DNA of 7,110 bases, taken from contig QHWF01000247.1 of the NCBI GenBank assembly GCA_003222455.1, positions 1 through 7,110 on the forward strand. Direction: 5' to 3'. The DNA comes from Acidobacteriota bacterium (GTDB lineage: Bacteria > Acidobacteriota > Vicinamibacteria > Vicinamibacterales > CAVVIG01). The translations under genes and the position numbers were made by a program. A model generated the notes under the pieces. That model was not told the origin of the DNA and searched no databases. It worked only from the letters and a program-made list of their open reading frames with translations. Shown here piece after piece: positions 1 to 5,426 of the stretch. Each line of letters opens with the position of its first letter. Within the stretch, counting starts at the first letter, position 1.

Positions 1-465
1 CAAATGCAGCAGCGCGCCAATCGCCGGGTTGCCGTAGGAATCGGAGTAGGTTTTGTAGAGGGTCCGCCCTTCGTCGCCAAAGGCCTCGACGAGAATGTTT
101 CCCACCGAGTACTCCGCGCCTTTTGCCACCGGATCCATGATGAATACGTAGATCACCGCACCACCCGGTCCAGGCTCCGTTGCCTTGAAGAGCTTCCAGC
201 CGGCGCCTTGTGCTTTGCGCTCCGGCTTTTCGCTTTTCGCCAGCGCTTCTTTCAATTTCCCGATCACCATTTCGAAGTCGGCGGTCTTGTCGGCCTTGAT
301 GTAATTGAGAATCACGCCGCCGTCCCCCGGGAACACGAAGGGACTCGGCGCCGCTGCGGGCGGCTGCTGCGCGTACGTGATGGTCGCCGACAGCGTGCCG
401 GCTAGAAGTCCCAGAGCCATCCATCCCAGCCGTGTGCCGGCAACCGGCGCGGCGATTCGAACCAT
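1..465 (-). CDS. Secreted protein of unknown function (3' end outside window)
   Basis: The open frame begins at an ATG at 465 and runs 155 codons to the window edge without a stop, so the C-terminus is missing. A strong Shine-Dalgarno sequence, AGGAGG, lies 6 bases upstream (472-477) and fixes the start. The N-terminus looks like a Sec signal peptide: a short basic start (MVRIAAPVAGTR), a hydrophobic stretch around LGWMALGLLAGTLSA, and a probable cleavage after TYA just before QQPP, near residue 33. The mature part begins with a Pro/Ala linker, then FVFPGDGGV. It continues with a charged Lys/Glu-rich helix (KLKEALAKSEKPERK) and a Trp/Phe/Tyr-containing region with YVFIMDPVAKGAEYSV. No catalytic motif, lipobox or further membrane segment is visible. 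I recall similar short secreted proteins in acidobacterial genomes but know no function. It probably acts outside the cytoplasmic membrane. It is separated from hemW by a hairpin and probably has its own promoter. Confidence 0.8.
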   Translation of the reverse strand, partial: MVRIAAPVAGTRLGWMALGLLAGTLSATITYAQQPPAAAPSPFVFPGDGGVILNYIKADKTADFEMVIGKLKEALAKSEKPERKAQGAGWKLFKATEPGPGGAVIYVFIMDPVAKGAEYSVGNILVEAFGDEGRTLYKTYSDSYGNPAIGALLHL

Positions 466-471
466 CGGCGG

Positions 472-477
472 CCTCCT
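472..477 (-). promoter_or_regulatory. Shine-Dalgarno site of the secreted-protein gene
   Basis: On the minus strand this reads AGGAGG, a perfect match to the anti-Shine-Dalgarno core, with a 6-base spacer to the ATG at 465. It decides the start of the gene. It stands out because dnaJ, hspR, the sigma-factor gene and hemW have no comparable site. Confidence 0.8.
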
Positions 478-491
478 CTGCGAAAAGGCGT

Positions 492-517
492 TACTTTAAC
501 GTACTTTGTCGAACAAA
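492..517. promoter_or_regulatory. Direct repeat and palindrome upstream of the secreted-protein gene
   Basis: Two adjacent 10-base copies, TACTTTAACG (492-501) and TACTTTGTCG (502-511), match at 8 of 10 positions. The second overlaps a short dyad, TTTGT-CGA-ACAAA (505-517). The site lies 27-52 bases upstream of the start codon at 465, in an AT-richer patch of otherwise GC-rich DNA, which is where a promoter or operator would be expected. No convincing -35/-10 pair could be aligned, and the binding protein, if any, is unknown. Confidence 0.35.
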
Positions 518-552
518 CGCATGCCAGGTGGGCGTTCGCCCGACGAGGACCG

Positions 553-578
553 GCGCGGATTTGGATCCCCATCCGCGC
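553..578 (-). terminator. Hairpin directly after hemW, possible terminator
   Basis: GCGCGGAT (553-560) and ATCCGCGC (571-578) form a perfect 8-bp stem with a 10-base loop. It starts 2 bases after the hemW TAA stop in the direction of transcription. There is no run of U after the stem, so it is not a classical intrinsic terminator; GC-rich bacteria often use such hairpins with Rho or for RNA 3'-end protection. A second small dyad, GGGC-GTTC-GCCC (530-541), follows it. Confidence 0.5.
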
Positions 579-580
579 TC

Positions 581-1783
581 TTACACGAACACAGCCATCA
601 CCTCGTGAGCAAGCAGCATTCCCGGTCGAGTCAAACGCAGGCGAGCCCCCTCGTGCCGGAGGTATCCCTGGTGGACGAAGCCATCCAATTCGCCGCCGTA
701 CCGGCGCCAGACATCCACGCCGTATCGCGCCTGAATGGCCGACAAGTCGATGCCGTCGTTGAGGCGCAGCCCGGTGAACAATGCGTCGCCCAGGCGTTCG
801 TCGGCCGCGAGCCGCCGGATATCGATCGCCGTTGATTCGCGCCGACCGATCCGCGACACGTACTCTTCCGTGGACGCCAGATTCTTCCAGCGGACACCAT
901 CCCGCGTCGAATGGGCGCCGCACCCGAAGCCAAGCCAATCGCCGTCGGTCCAGTACTTCAGGTTATGACGTGAGCGACGACCCGGCCGTGCAACATTGGA
1001 AATCTCGTACTGTTCGTATCCGGCATCCTCCAGACGTTCCATCGCCGTCAAGTACATCGTCGCCGCGTCCTCGTCCGGCGCCTGAGACCATCGGGCGCGC
1101 GCCATTTCGTCCTTGAGAGGCGCGTTGGGATAGAGCTCGAGCAGATAGAGCGACAGATGTTCGGGGCCCAGAGCAACCGCCTGATCGACCGACTCGAGCC
1201 ATTCGCTGACGCTCTGCTGCGGCAACCACATCATCAAGTCGAGGCTGATGTTGTCGAAGCCGGCGGCGCGCGCCTCAGCCACGGCCAATCGTGCGCGATC
1301 AGCACTGTGCAAACGGGACAGCCGGCGCAGATCGGTGTCACGGAAGGATTGGACACCGAAACTCAGACGATTGACGCCGGCTTGCCGAAACGCCGCGAGT
1401 TTCGGCATCGTGACCGTCTCGGGATTGGCCTCGAGCGTGATTTCCGGATCCGGCGCCACAGCGAAGGACGACTCACAGGCCTCGATAATCCGGCCCACTT
1501 CGTCCGGTTCGAGCAACGACGGCGTACCGCCGCCAAAGTAGATCGTATCAGCGGGGTCGGCCCCTCCCGTCCACCAGTTCAGGGGCCCATCGCGCCCGTC
1601 GGGCCTTTCCTGCCCCTCCCGCCTGTCCTGCCCATCGTGGCCTTGCGGTCCCGCCTCGGCGATTTCCGCGACAAGAGCGTCGACGTACCGGTCTTTCAGG
1701 GCTGCATCGAACAGACCGCGATTGAAGTTGCAGTAATTGCAGATGGCGGAACAGAACGGGACGTGAACGTAGAGGCCTAGCAT
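581..1783 (-). CDS. hemW: HemW-type radical SAM heme chaperone
   Basis: This is a cytoplasmic radical SAM protein of the HemW (formerly 'oxygen-independent coproporphyrinogen oxidase-like') family, which binds heme and passes it to target proteins. The 400-residue product carries the cluster motif C11-x3-C15-x2-C18 followed by N-F20. The Phe where HemN has a fourth Cys is the HemW hallmark. Other family motifs are GGGTPS (84-89), RLSFGVQS (139-146), HNLKYW (273-278), the HNxxYW motif linked to heme handling, and GFGCGAHS (285-292). The C-terminal winged-helix-like domain ends in a HemW-like tail. The ATG at 1783 gives the usual start, MLGLYVHVPFC. An in-frame TTG at 1798 would add five residues but touches the repeat array. 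No clear Shine-Dalgarno site is seen. Residues about 44-77, between the first helix and GGGTPS, form an unusual hydrophilic insertion (GHDGQDRREGQERPDGRDG) encoded by 9-base repeats. The family motif LPGQ reads LPQQ here. Confidence 0.92.
   Translation of the reverse strand: MLGLYVHVPFCSAICNYCNFNRGLFDAALKDRYVDALVAEIAEAGPQGHDGQDRREGQERPDGRDGPLNWWTGGADPADTIYFGGGTPSLLEPDEVGRIIEACESSFAVAPDPEITLEANPETVTMPKLAAFRQAGVNRLSFGVQSFRDTDLRRLSRLHSADRARLAVAEARAAGFDNISLDLMMWLPQQSVSEWLESVDQAVALGPEHLSLYLLELYPNAPLKDEMARARWSQAPDEDAATMYLTAMERLEDAGYEQYEISNVARPGRRSRHNLKYWTDGDWLGFGCGAHSTRDGVRWKNLASTEEYVSRIGRRESTAIDIRRLAADERLGDALFTGLRLNDGIDLSAIQARYGVDVWRRYGGELDGFVHQGYLRHEGARLRLTRPGMLLAHEVMAVFV
1585..1647. repeat. Seven 9-base tandem repeats inside hemW
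   Basis: On the plus strand, phased units of nine bases begin at 1585, 1594, 1603, 1612, 1621, 1630 and 1639. Examples are GCCCATCGC, GCCCGTCGG and GCCTGTCCT. The rough consensus is GCC, C/T, N, TC, C/G, N; the last unit is the poorest match. Because nine bases are three codons, the array stays in frame and gives the protein a three-residue period: HDG, QDR, REG, QER, PDG, RDG. It sits at a loop between the first radical SAM segments, where extra residues can be tolerated. Confidence 0.75.
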
Positions 1784-1800
1784 AGGTTCAAGTCGCAACG

Positions 1801-1867
<67 letters not shown>

Positions 1868-1868
1868 T

Positions 1869-2723
1869 CTAGCTTCCCGCCCTTCCACCGGGCCATCGCA
1901 GATCGGCCTTTCCATCACGCGCTGCCGACTCGCGCAGTTGCGCGCGGGCCGGTCTGGCCGCGCGCGCCGGCAGCGCCGGCTTGTTGCGGACTTTCCACAT
2001 GGCGATCAAATCGTCGACGGTCGCATTCGGAGGCCGCTCACGGTAGTCGGCCGCATCCAGATGGATGAACTCGCACATTTCATGCAGGCGCGAATAGACG
2101 CGGAAGCCGACCCGGCACGGCAACGTGTCGGGATCTGTCGTGTCGCTGCCGATGTCGAAGTTGGTGGTGAAAATGGTCAGACGCCGCTCGCTGTATCGGG
2201 TGTTCACGATCAGGTGCAACATCTCGTCGCGCCATTCAGTGGCTCTTTCACGGCCGACATCGTCGAGCACGAGAACGTCTGCGGCCGTCATCGTGCGCAG
2301 CACCTGCGATTCCGTGGCCTTCTCCTCGCCGGTGTAGGTGCTCCTCAACAAGGCCATCAGATCGCTGGTGGTGTAGAACAACCCGTGCGCAGCGCGGTCG
2401 GAGATGCATTTCTTGAGGATCGCGACCGCCAGATGCGTCTTGCCCACGCCCGGCATGCCGATCAACAGCAACCCGCGGTCGCCTCCCTCAGCGCCAGGAA
2501 AGGAATCGATCACGCGCTGCGCGAGCACCACGCCGCGCTTCAACGAGTCGTTGTACGCCTCGAAGTTCGCCAGCGTGCAGTGCTGGTAGCGGCGGGGAAT
2601 ATTGGCGGTACTGAGCCGCTTCTGCCCGGCGTCGGTTCGCCAGCATTCGCAGCGTTCGACCTGGCGCACGCCATTGATCTCGACGGGTTTCCAGCCGGTG
2701 TCATCGCAGAGCGGACAGGACAT
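1869..2723 (-). CDS. DnaC/IstB-type AAA+ ATPase, putative helicase loader
   Basis: This 284-residue protein belongs to the DnaC/DnaI/IstB group of AAA+ ATPases. Members load the replicative helicase onto DNA or assist transposases. Visible motifs are a four-cysteine N-terminal site (C3-x2-C6 and C25-x-C27) that probably binds zinc, Walker A GMPGVGKTH (89-97), Walker B VLVLDDVG (140-147), sensor-1 TTN (166-168) and the SRL arginine (192) of the arginine-finger region. No transposase gene lies nearby and it sits among housekeeping genes, so a helicase loader is more likely than IstB. The start at 2723 is backed by GGAAAG (2730-2735), 6 bases upstream. It follows the sigma-factor stop by 21 bases, so the two are probably co-transcribed. 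The last ~55 residues are an Arg/Ala/Pro-rich tail of low complexity containing PAR-AAR-PAR (232-240), which has a nine-base period in DNA (about 1942-1977). Confidence 0.85.
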   Translation of the reverse strand: MSCPLCDDTGWKPVEINGVRQVERCECWRTDAGQKRLSTANIPRRYQHCTLANFEAYNDSLKRGVVLAQRVIDSFPGAEGGDRGLLLIGMPGVGKTHLAVAILKKCISDRAAHGLFYTTSDLMALLRSTYTGEEKATESQVLRTMTAADVLVLDDVGRERATEWRDEMLHLIVNTRYSERRLTIFTTNFDIGSDTTDPDTLPCRVGFRVYSRLHEMCEFIHLDAADYRERPPNATVDDLIAMWKVRNKPALPARAARPARAQLRESAARDGKADLRWPGGRAGS

Positions 2724-2744
2724 TTCAAACTTTCCAGGGGTCCA

Positions 2745-3500
2745 TCAGTTGAGGTGCGGCCGGAGCCGTTCCGAGCGCCGCAGTTTTTCCTTCGCACGCG
2801 ATTCGATCTGGCGCACACGCTCGCGTGAAAGATGAAGGCGGTCGCCGATTTCCTGCAACGTGCGCGGCTCGTCGTCTTCGAGGCCGAAGCGCAGGCGGAC
2901 GACTTCGCGCTCCTTGCCGTCGAGGTCCCGCAGCGCCGCCGTGAGCTCGTCGAGATCGGACTGATGGATCATTTCGTCTTCGATCGGCGGCACCAGATCG
3001 AGCGCAAGCACGTCCGCGAGCTCGCCGCCGGACCGGTCGCCACGACCACTCACCGGATCGCTCAGCGACACGTCAGCGATGTTGCGGTGAAGCGTCGCGA
3101 ACAGTTTCGGCGGAAAACAAATCGCGCGCGTCTGATCGGCGAGCACGTGCATCAGCGCCTCGCGAATCCACCACACGGCGTACGTGATGAACTTCACGTT
3201 GCGGGACGGATCGAACCGGCGCGCGGCTTCGATGAGGCCGAGATTGCCCTCGTGAATCAGATCGAGAAACGAGACGCCGAGACCGCGGTATCGCTTGGCA
3301 TACGACACGACGAATCGCAGGTTCGCCTCGACGAGCCGCGTCAAGGCTTTGTCGGCGGCCTCGCCGCGGCCGTCCCGAATGCACGCGCCGAGCGATCGTT
3401 CCTCGTCGATCGTCAGGCGCGGGAGCTTCGCAATGTCGCGGAGGTACACTGTCAGCGTGCCCGCGTCGTCTTCGCGCCTCGACACGCGAAGAGCATACAT
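2745..3500 (-). CDS. RpoD-like sigma factor with shortened region 3
   Basis: A sigma-70 family factor (251 residues from the ATG at 3500; an in-frame TTG at 3503 would add one) that directs RNA polymerase to promoters. Numbering here counts that extra residue. Region 1.2 lies at about 14-46 (LTVYLRDIAKLPRLT). Region 2 is at about 50-120, with the core-binding and -10 recognition segments NLRFVVSYAKRYRGLG, FLDLIHEGNLGLI and KFITYAVWWIREAL. Region 4 is at about 180-252, with helix-turn-helix TLQEIGDRLHLSRERVRQIE. Region 1.1 is absent, as in group 2 factors. Region 3 is unusually short: after ADQTRAICFPPKL only about 60 residues remain before region 4, and the usual helical stretch is missing. 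No clear Shine-Dalgarno site is visible; a heptamer array ends 9 bases before the ATG. Lying just after hspR, it could serve the stress response, but that is inference. The primary RpoD is probably encoded elsewhere. Confidence 0.88.
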   Translation of the reverse strand: MYALRVSRREDDAGTLTVYLRDIAKLPRLTIDEERSLGACIRDGRGEAADKALTRLVEANLRFVVSYAKRYRGLGVSFLDLIHEGNLGLIEAARRFDPSRNVKFITYAVWWIREALMHVLADQTRAICFPPKLFATLHRNIADVSLSDPVSGRGDRSGGELADVLALDLVPPIEDEMIHQSDLDELTAALRDLDGKEREVVRLRFGLEDDEPRTLQEIGDRLHLSRERVRQIESRAKEKLRRSERLRPHLN

Positions 3501-3509
3501 CAAAGGTCT

Positions 3510-3558
3510 CAGCTTTCAGCTGTCAGCTTGCAGCTGACGGCTGAGAGCCGACAGCTGT
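3510..3558. repeat. Seven 7-base tandem repeats before the sigma-factor gene
   Basis: Seven phased heptamers begin at 3510, 3517, 3524, 3531, 3538, 3545 and 3552. The best units are CAGCTTT, CAGCTGT, CAGCTTG and CAGCTGA; two more diverged units (CGGCTGA, GAGCCGA) precede a final CAGCTGT. The array fills the gap between the hspR stop (3560-3562) and the sigma-factor ATG (3500). The core contains the palindrome AGCT, so units can pair with each other in either orientation. Confidence 0.8.
3522..3557 (-). other. Two mutually exclusive hairpins between hspR and the sigma-factor gene
   Basis: Hairpin one spans 3531-3557: CAGCTG (3531-3536) pairs with CAGCTG (3552-3557) and CGGCT (3538-3542) with AGCCG (3546-3550), an 11-bp stem with one A-A mismatch and a 3-base loop. 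Hairpin two spans 3522-3538: GTCAGCT pairs with AGCTGAC across a 3-base loop. They share 3531-3538 and cannot both form. In transcript order hairpin one comes first, 2 bases after the hspR stop, and could act as a terminator-like or RNA-end structure, although no U tract follows. The overlap may simply result from the repeats. Confidence 0.5.
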
Positions 3559-3559
3559 T

Positions 3560-3985
3560 TCACTGAGTCTTCGATCGCGAAGACGTGTCGGGTTCAGCCT
3601 TCGGCGGATGAGTACGGACGAGATCGGTCGGTGACGATTTCACGAGCGCCGTCGACAGCCGTTTCTCCCAATCGTCAATGCCGCGCACCATCTCGCGTTT
3701 GACGTACTCCATGAATTCGTTCACCTCGCCCTGCATCTGCTCGATCTTCCGGCGCATGTTGAGAATGATCTCGACCCCCGCGAGATTGACGCCAAGATCT
3801 CGGGTAAGTGACAGAATCGTCTCGAGCTGATCCAGGTCCTCTTCGGAGTACAAGCGCGTGTTGCCCTCCGTGCGGGACGGCTTCAACAGGCCTTCGCGCT
3901 CGTACAGGCGCAGCGTCTGCGGGTGGATGTTGTACTTCTGCGCCACCACGCTGATCATGTAGTAGGCCTTGCCGCTTTTCTTCAT
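3560..3985 (-). CDS. hspR: HspR, MerR-family heat-shock repressor
   Basis: The 141-residue protein is a transcription factor of the HspR branch of the MerR family. Such proteins repress the dnaK operon and other chaperone genes by binding HAIR-type inverted repeats, with DnaK acting as co-repressor in Streptomyces. The N-terminal winged helix-turn-helix covers about residues 9-75: MISVVAQKYNIHPQTLRLYE contains the recognition helix, followed by EGLLKPSRTEGNTRLYSEED. The segment DLGVNLAGVEIILNMR, strongly conserved in HspR, follows, then a coiled-coil-like dimerisation helix (RRKIEQMQGEVNEFMEYVKREM). The C-terminal ~35 residues are polar and poorly conserved. The ATG at 3985 gives the usual short lead before YYMISVV; no good Shine-Dalgarno site is seen. 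It lies 76 bases after dnaJ, the typical place for a self-regulating chaperone operon. No HAIR site is visible in this window; the expected operator would be upstream of dnaK, beyond 7110. Confidence 0.93.
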   Translation of the reverse strand: MKKSGKAYYMISVVAQKYNIHPQTLRLYEREGLLKPSRTEGNTRLYSEEDLDQLETILSLTRDLGVNLAGVEIILNMRRKIEQMQGEVNEFMEYVKREMVRGIDDWEKRLSTALVKSSPTDLVRTHPPKAEPDTSSRSKTQ

Positions 3986-4030
3986 GCTGTCAACAACCGT
4001 CCACGCTGAAGTATCAGCAACCGCTCGTCG

Positions 4031-4091
4031 CCGGGCACCAGGGACACAGTGAGCACGTGATTCAACCTTCGTGTCCCTGGTGTCCGGTGTG
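4031..4091. repeat. Inverted repeat built on 9-base units at the dnaJ stop
   Basis: The segments 4031-4047 and 4071-4087 are reverse complements over 17 bp with one mismatch. The inner 12 bp (CACCAGGGACAC, 4036-4047, against GTGTCCCTGGTG, 4071-4082) are perfect, with a 23-base loop. The right arm is inside dnaJ and the left arm lies past its stop (4062-4064). On the minus strand, 4065-4091 is three phased 9-base units of form CACNNNGGN: CACACCGGA, CACCAGGGA and CACGAAGGT, encoding HTG, HQG and HEG. The structure may serve as a hairpin at the dnaJ-hspR boundary, but no U tract follows it. Confidence 0.75.
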
Positions 4092-5192
4092 GTGAGTGGA
4101 TGCGTCGGTCAACGCCTGTCTCACGTCCTCGCCGTTGATGCGCCCGAACTCCCGCAACAACTCCTTCGATCGTTCATCGAGCAGCTTCGGCAGCACGAGG
4201 CGTACTTCGACGACGAGATCGCCCCGGCGCCGGTCGCCACCCGAGGGCACGCCGCGCTCGCGCAGACGGAACCGCTGCCCCGACTGGGTTCCTGGCGGCA
4301 CGCGCAGCCTGACCGACCCGTCGATGGACGGCACGTTGATCTTCGCGCCGAGCGCGGCTTCGTGAATCGCCACCGGCACGGTCACGTGAATGTCGTCGCC
4401 CTCGCGCCGGAACAGCGGGTGCGGCTGGACGCGCACAGTCACGTACAGATCGCCGGTCTCGCCGCCGTTCCGCCCGACGTGACCTTTGCCGGGGACGCGA
4501 ATGCGTGCCCCATCGGCCAGTCCTGGCGGCACCTGAATGATCAGCGGCTCGATCCGCACTTCCACTTGCTGGCCGGCACACGTCGGGCACTGGACATGCC
4601 GCAGATGGCCCGATCCGGTGCACGACACGCACGGCTTCGAGAACACCATGTGGCCGCGCGCCGATTTCACAACGCCGCTGCCGTGGCACTGGGGGCACCG
4701 CGTCTCGGCGACGCTCAGATGTCCGAGCCCCTTGCAGGTGCGACAGTGTTCGTGCCGGGTCACCGTCATCGTCCACTCGGCGCCGCGCATCGCCATCTCG
4801 AAACTGAGCGTCATCGACTGGTGCAGGTCGGCACCGCGGTCGGCGGCGCTTTCCTGCCGGCGAGGGTCGCGTTGAAACAGCACGTCGGCGAACAGATCGC
4901 CGAACGTCGAAGCATCGGCACCGCTGACGCTGACGCTGAAGTCGAAGCCTTCGAAGCCGAAGGTCTGCCCTTCTGTGCGGGTCGTGACGGTGCCAGTCGC
5001 GTCGTATCGCCGGCGGCGGTCCGGATCGCTCAGCGTCTCGTACGCTTCGGCGATCTCACGGAAATGCGCAGCGGCCATCCGGTCGCCGGGATTGATGTCC
5101 GGATGGTATTTGCGAGCGAGACGCTTGTAGGCCCGCTTGACGTCGGCAAGCGTAGCGCCCCGCTCCAGGCCGAGGATGACGTAGAGGTCCAT
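4062..5192 (-). CDS. dnaJ: DnaJ (Hsp40) co-chaperone
   Basis: This cytoplasmic Hsp40 delivers unfolded substrates to DnaK and stimulates its ATPase. The 376-residue protein has an N-terminal J domain (about 1-66) with the essential HPD at 30-32. A short Gly/Phe-type linker follows (about 75-105), poorer in glycine than usual. The Cys-rich zinc domain has four CxxC pairs: C150/C153, C166/C169, C188/C191 and C202/C205. The first three fit CxxCxGxG (CRTCKGLG, CPQCHGSG, CVSCTGSG), while the fourth reads CPTCAGQQ and has lost its final glycine. Two C-terminal substrate-binding beta domains follow (about 210-345, with VPPGLADGARIRVPGKGHVG and VPPGTQSGQRFRLRERG). The last nine residues are the tripeptide repeat HTG-HQG-HEG, encoded by 9-base DNA repeats. 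The ATG at 5192 gives the normal start MDLYVILGL; no Shine-Dalgarno site is seen in the 13 bases between it and a repeat array. It follows dnaK with no grpE between. Confidence 0.95.
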   Translation of the reverse strand: MDLYVILGLERGATLADVKRAYKRLARKYHPDINPGDRMAAAHFREIAEAYETLSDPDRRRRYDATGTVTTRTEGQTFGFEGFDFSVSVSGADASTFGDLFADVLFQRDPRRQESAADRGADLHQSMTLSFEMAMRGAEWTMTVTRHEHCRTCKGLGHLSVAETRCPQCHGSGVVKSARGHMVFSKPCVSCTGSGHLRHVQCPTCAGQQVEVRIEPLIIQVPPGLADGARIRVPGKGHVGRNGGETGDLYVTVRVQPHPLFRREGDDIHVTVPVAIHEAALGAKINVPSIDGSVRLRVPPGTQSGQRFRLRERGVPSGGDRRRGDLVVEVRLVLPKLLDERSKELLREFGRINGEDVRQALTDASTHHTGHQGHEG

Positions 5193-5205
5193 GGGTTGCC
5201 GCGAA

Positions 5206-5240
5206 ATTGCAGATTGCAGAGTTCAGATTTCAGATTCCAA
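5206..5240. repeat. Heptamer array just upstream of dnaJ (left arm)
   Basis: Five phased 7-base units begin at 5206, 5213, 5220, 5227 and 5234: ATTGCAG twice, then AGTTCAG, ATTTCAG and ATTCCAA. Their reverse complement is a rotation of the CAATCTG unit at 5336-5419, so the two arrays face each other. This arm ends 13 bases before the dnaJ ATG. The 95 bases between the arms (5241-5335) hold no gene that I can support and no convincing promoter. Confidence 0.85.
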
Positions 5241-5335
5241 TGCACGTTTCACATTGCAACATTTTCAGACTGCCCGTCGCCCTTCATTGATTGACAGGTG
5301 CAGGTCGGTCGCTCGGTGCAGTCAAACAGCATTCG

Positions 5336-5419
5336 CAATCTGAAATCCAAAATCTGAAATCCAGAATCTGAAGTCCGCAATCTGCAATCTGCAATCTGCA
5401 ATCTGAAATCTGCAATCTC
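5336..5419. repeat. Twelve-unit heptamer array just after dnaK (right arm)
   Basis: Twelve phased 7-base units begin at 5336 and step by seven to 5413. The consensus is CAATCTG or AAATCTG. Four consecutive perfect CAATCTG copies lie at 5378-5405, while AAATCCA, GAATCTG and AAGTCCG are variants. The array ends 7 bases from the dnaK stop (5427-5429). It is inverted relative to 5206-5240, and the two could pair over some 30 bases in several registers, with mismatches, in the dnaK-dnaJ transcript. Confidence 0.9.
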
Positions 5420-5426
5420 ATGATCG

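Noticed and set aside
402..938. A 178-codon minus-strand frame overlapping hemW
   Set aside because: It is a different frame of the hemW region and overlaps the real secreted-protein start at 465; the product is Arg-rich with no family likeness.
1784..1798. TTG at 1798 as the hemW start
   Set aside because: It adds five residues not typical of HemW and touches the repeat array; the ATG at 1783 matches the family's usual N-terminus.
1869..2723. IstB of an IS21-type insertion sequence
   Set aside because: No IstA transposase, terminal inverted repeats or target duplication is visible; the protein has an N-terminal Cys motif and housekeeping neighbours.
5249..5287. A 12-codon ATG frame on the minus strand between the two arrays upstream of dnaJ
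   Set aside because: Too short, no ribosome binding site, and no recognisable peptide; it could be a chance frame.
4071..5294. A 407-codon open frame on the plus strand, antisense to dnaJ
   Set aside because: It mirrors the conserved dnaJ gene; its product has no recognisable domain and long antisense frames are common in GC-rich DNA. The same holds for plus-strand frames at 1157-1780, 1857-2828, 2832-3566 and 5818-6699.
5336..5419. Regular repeats considered as a CRISPR array
   Set aside because: Units are 7 bases, contiguous and degenerate, with no spacers and no cas genes.
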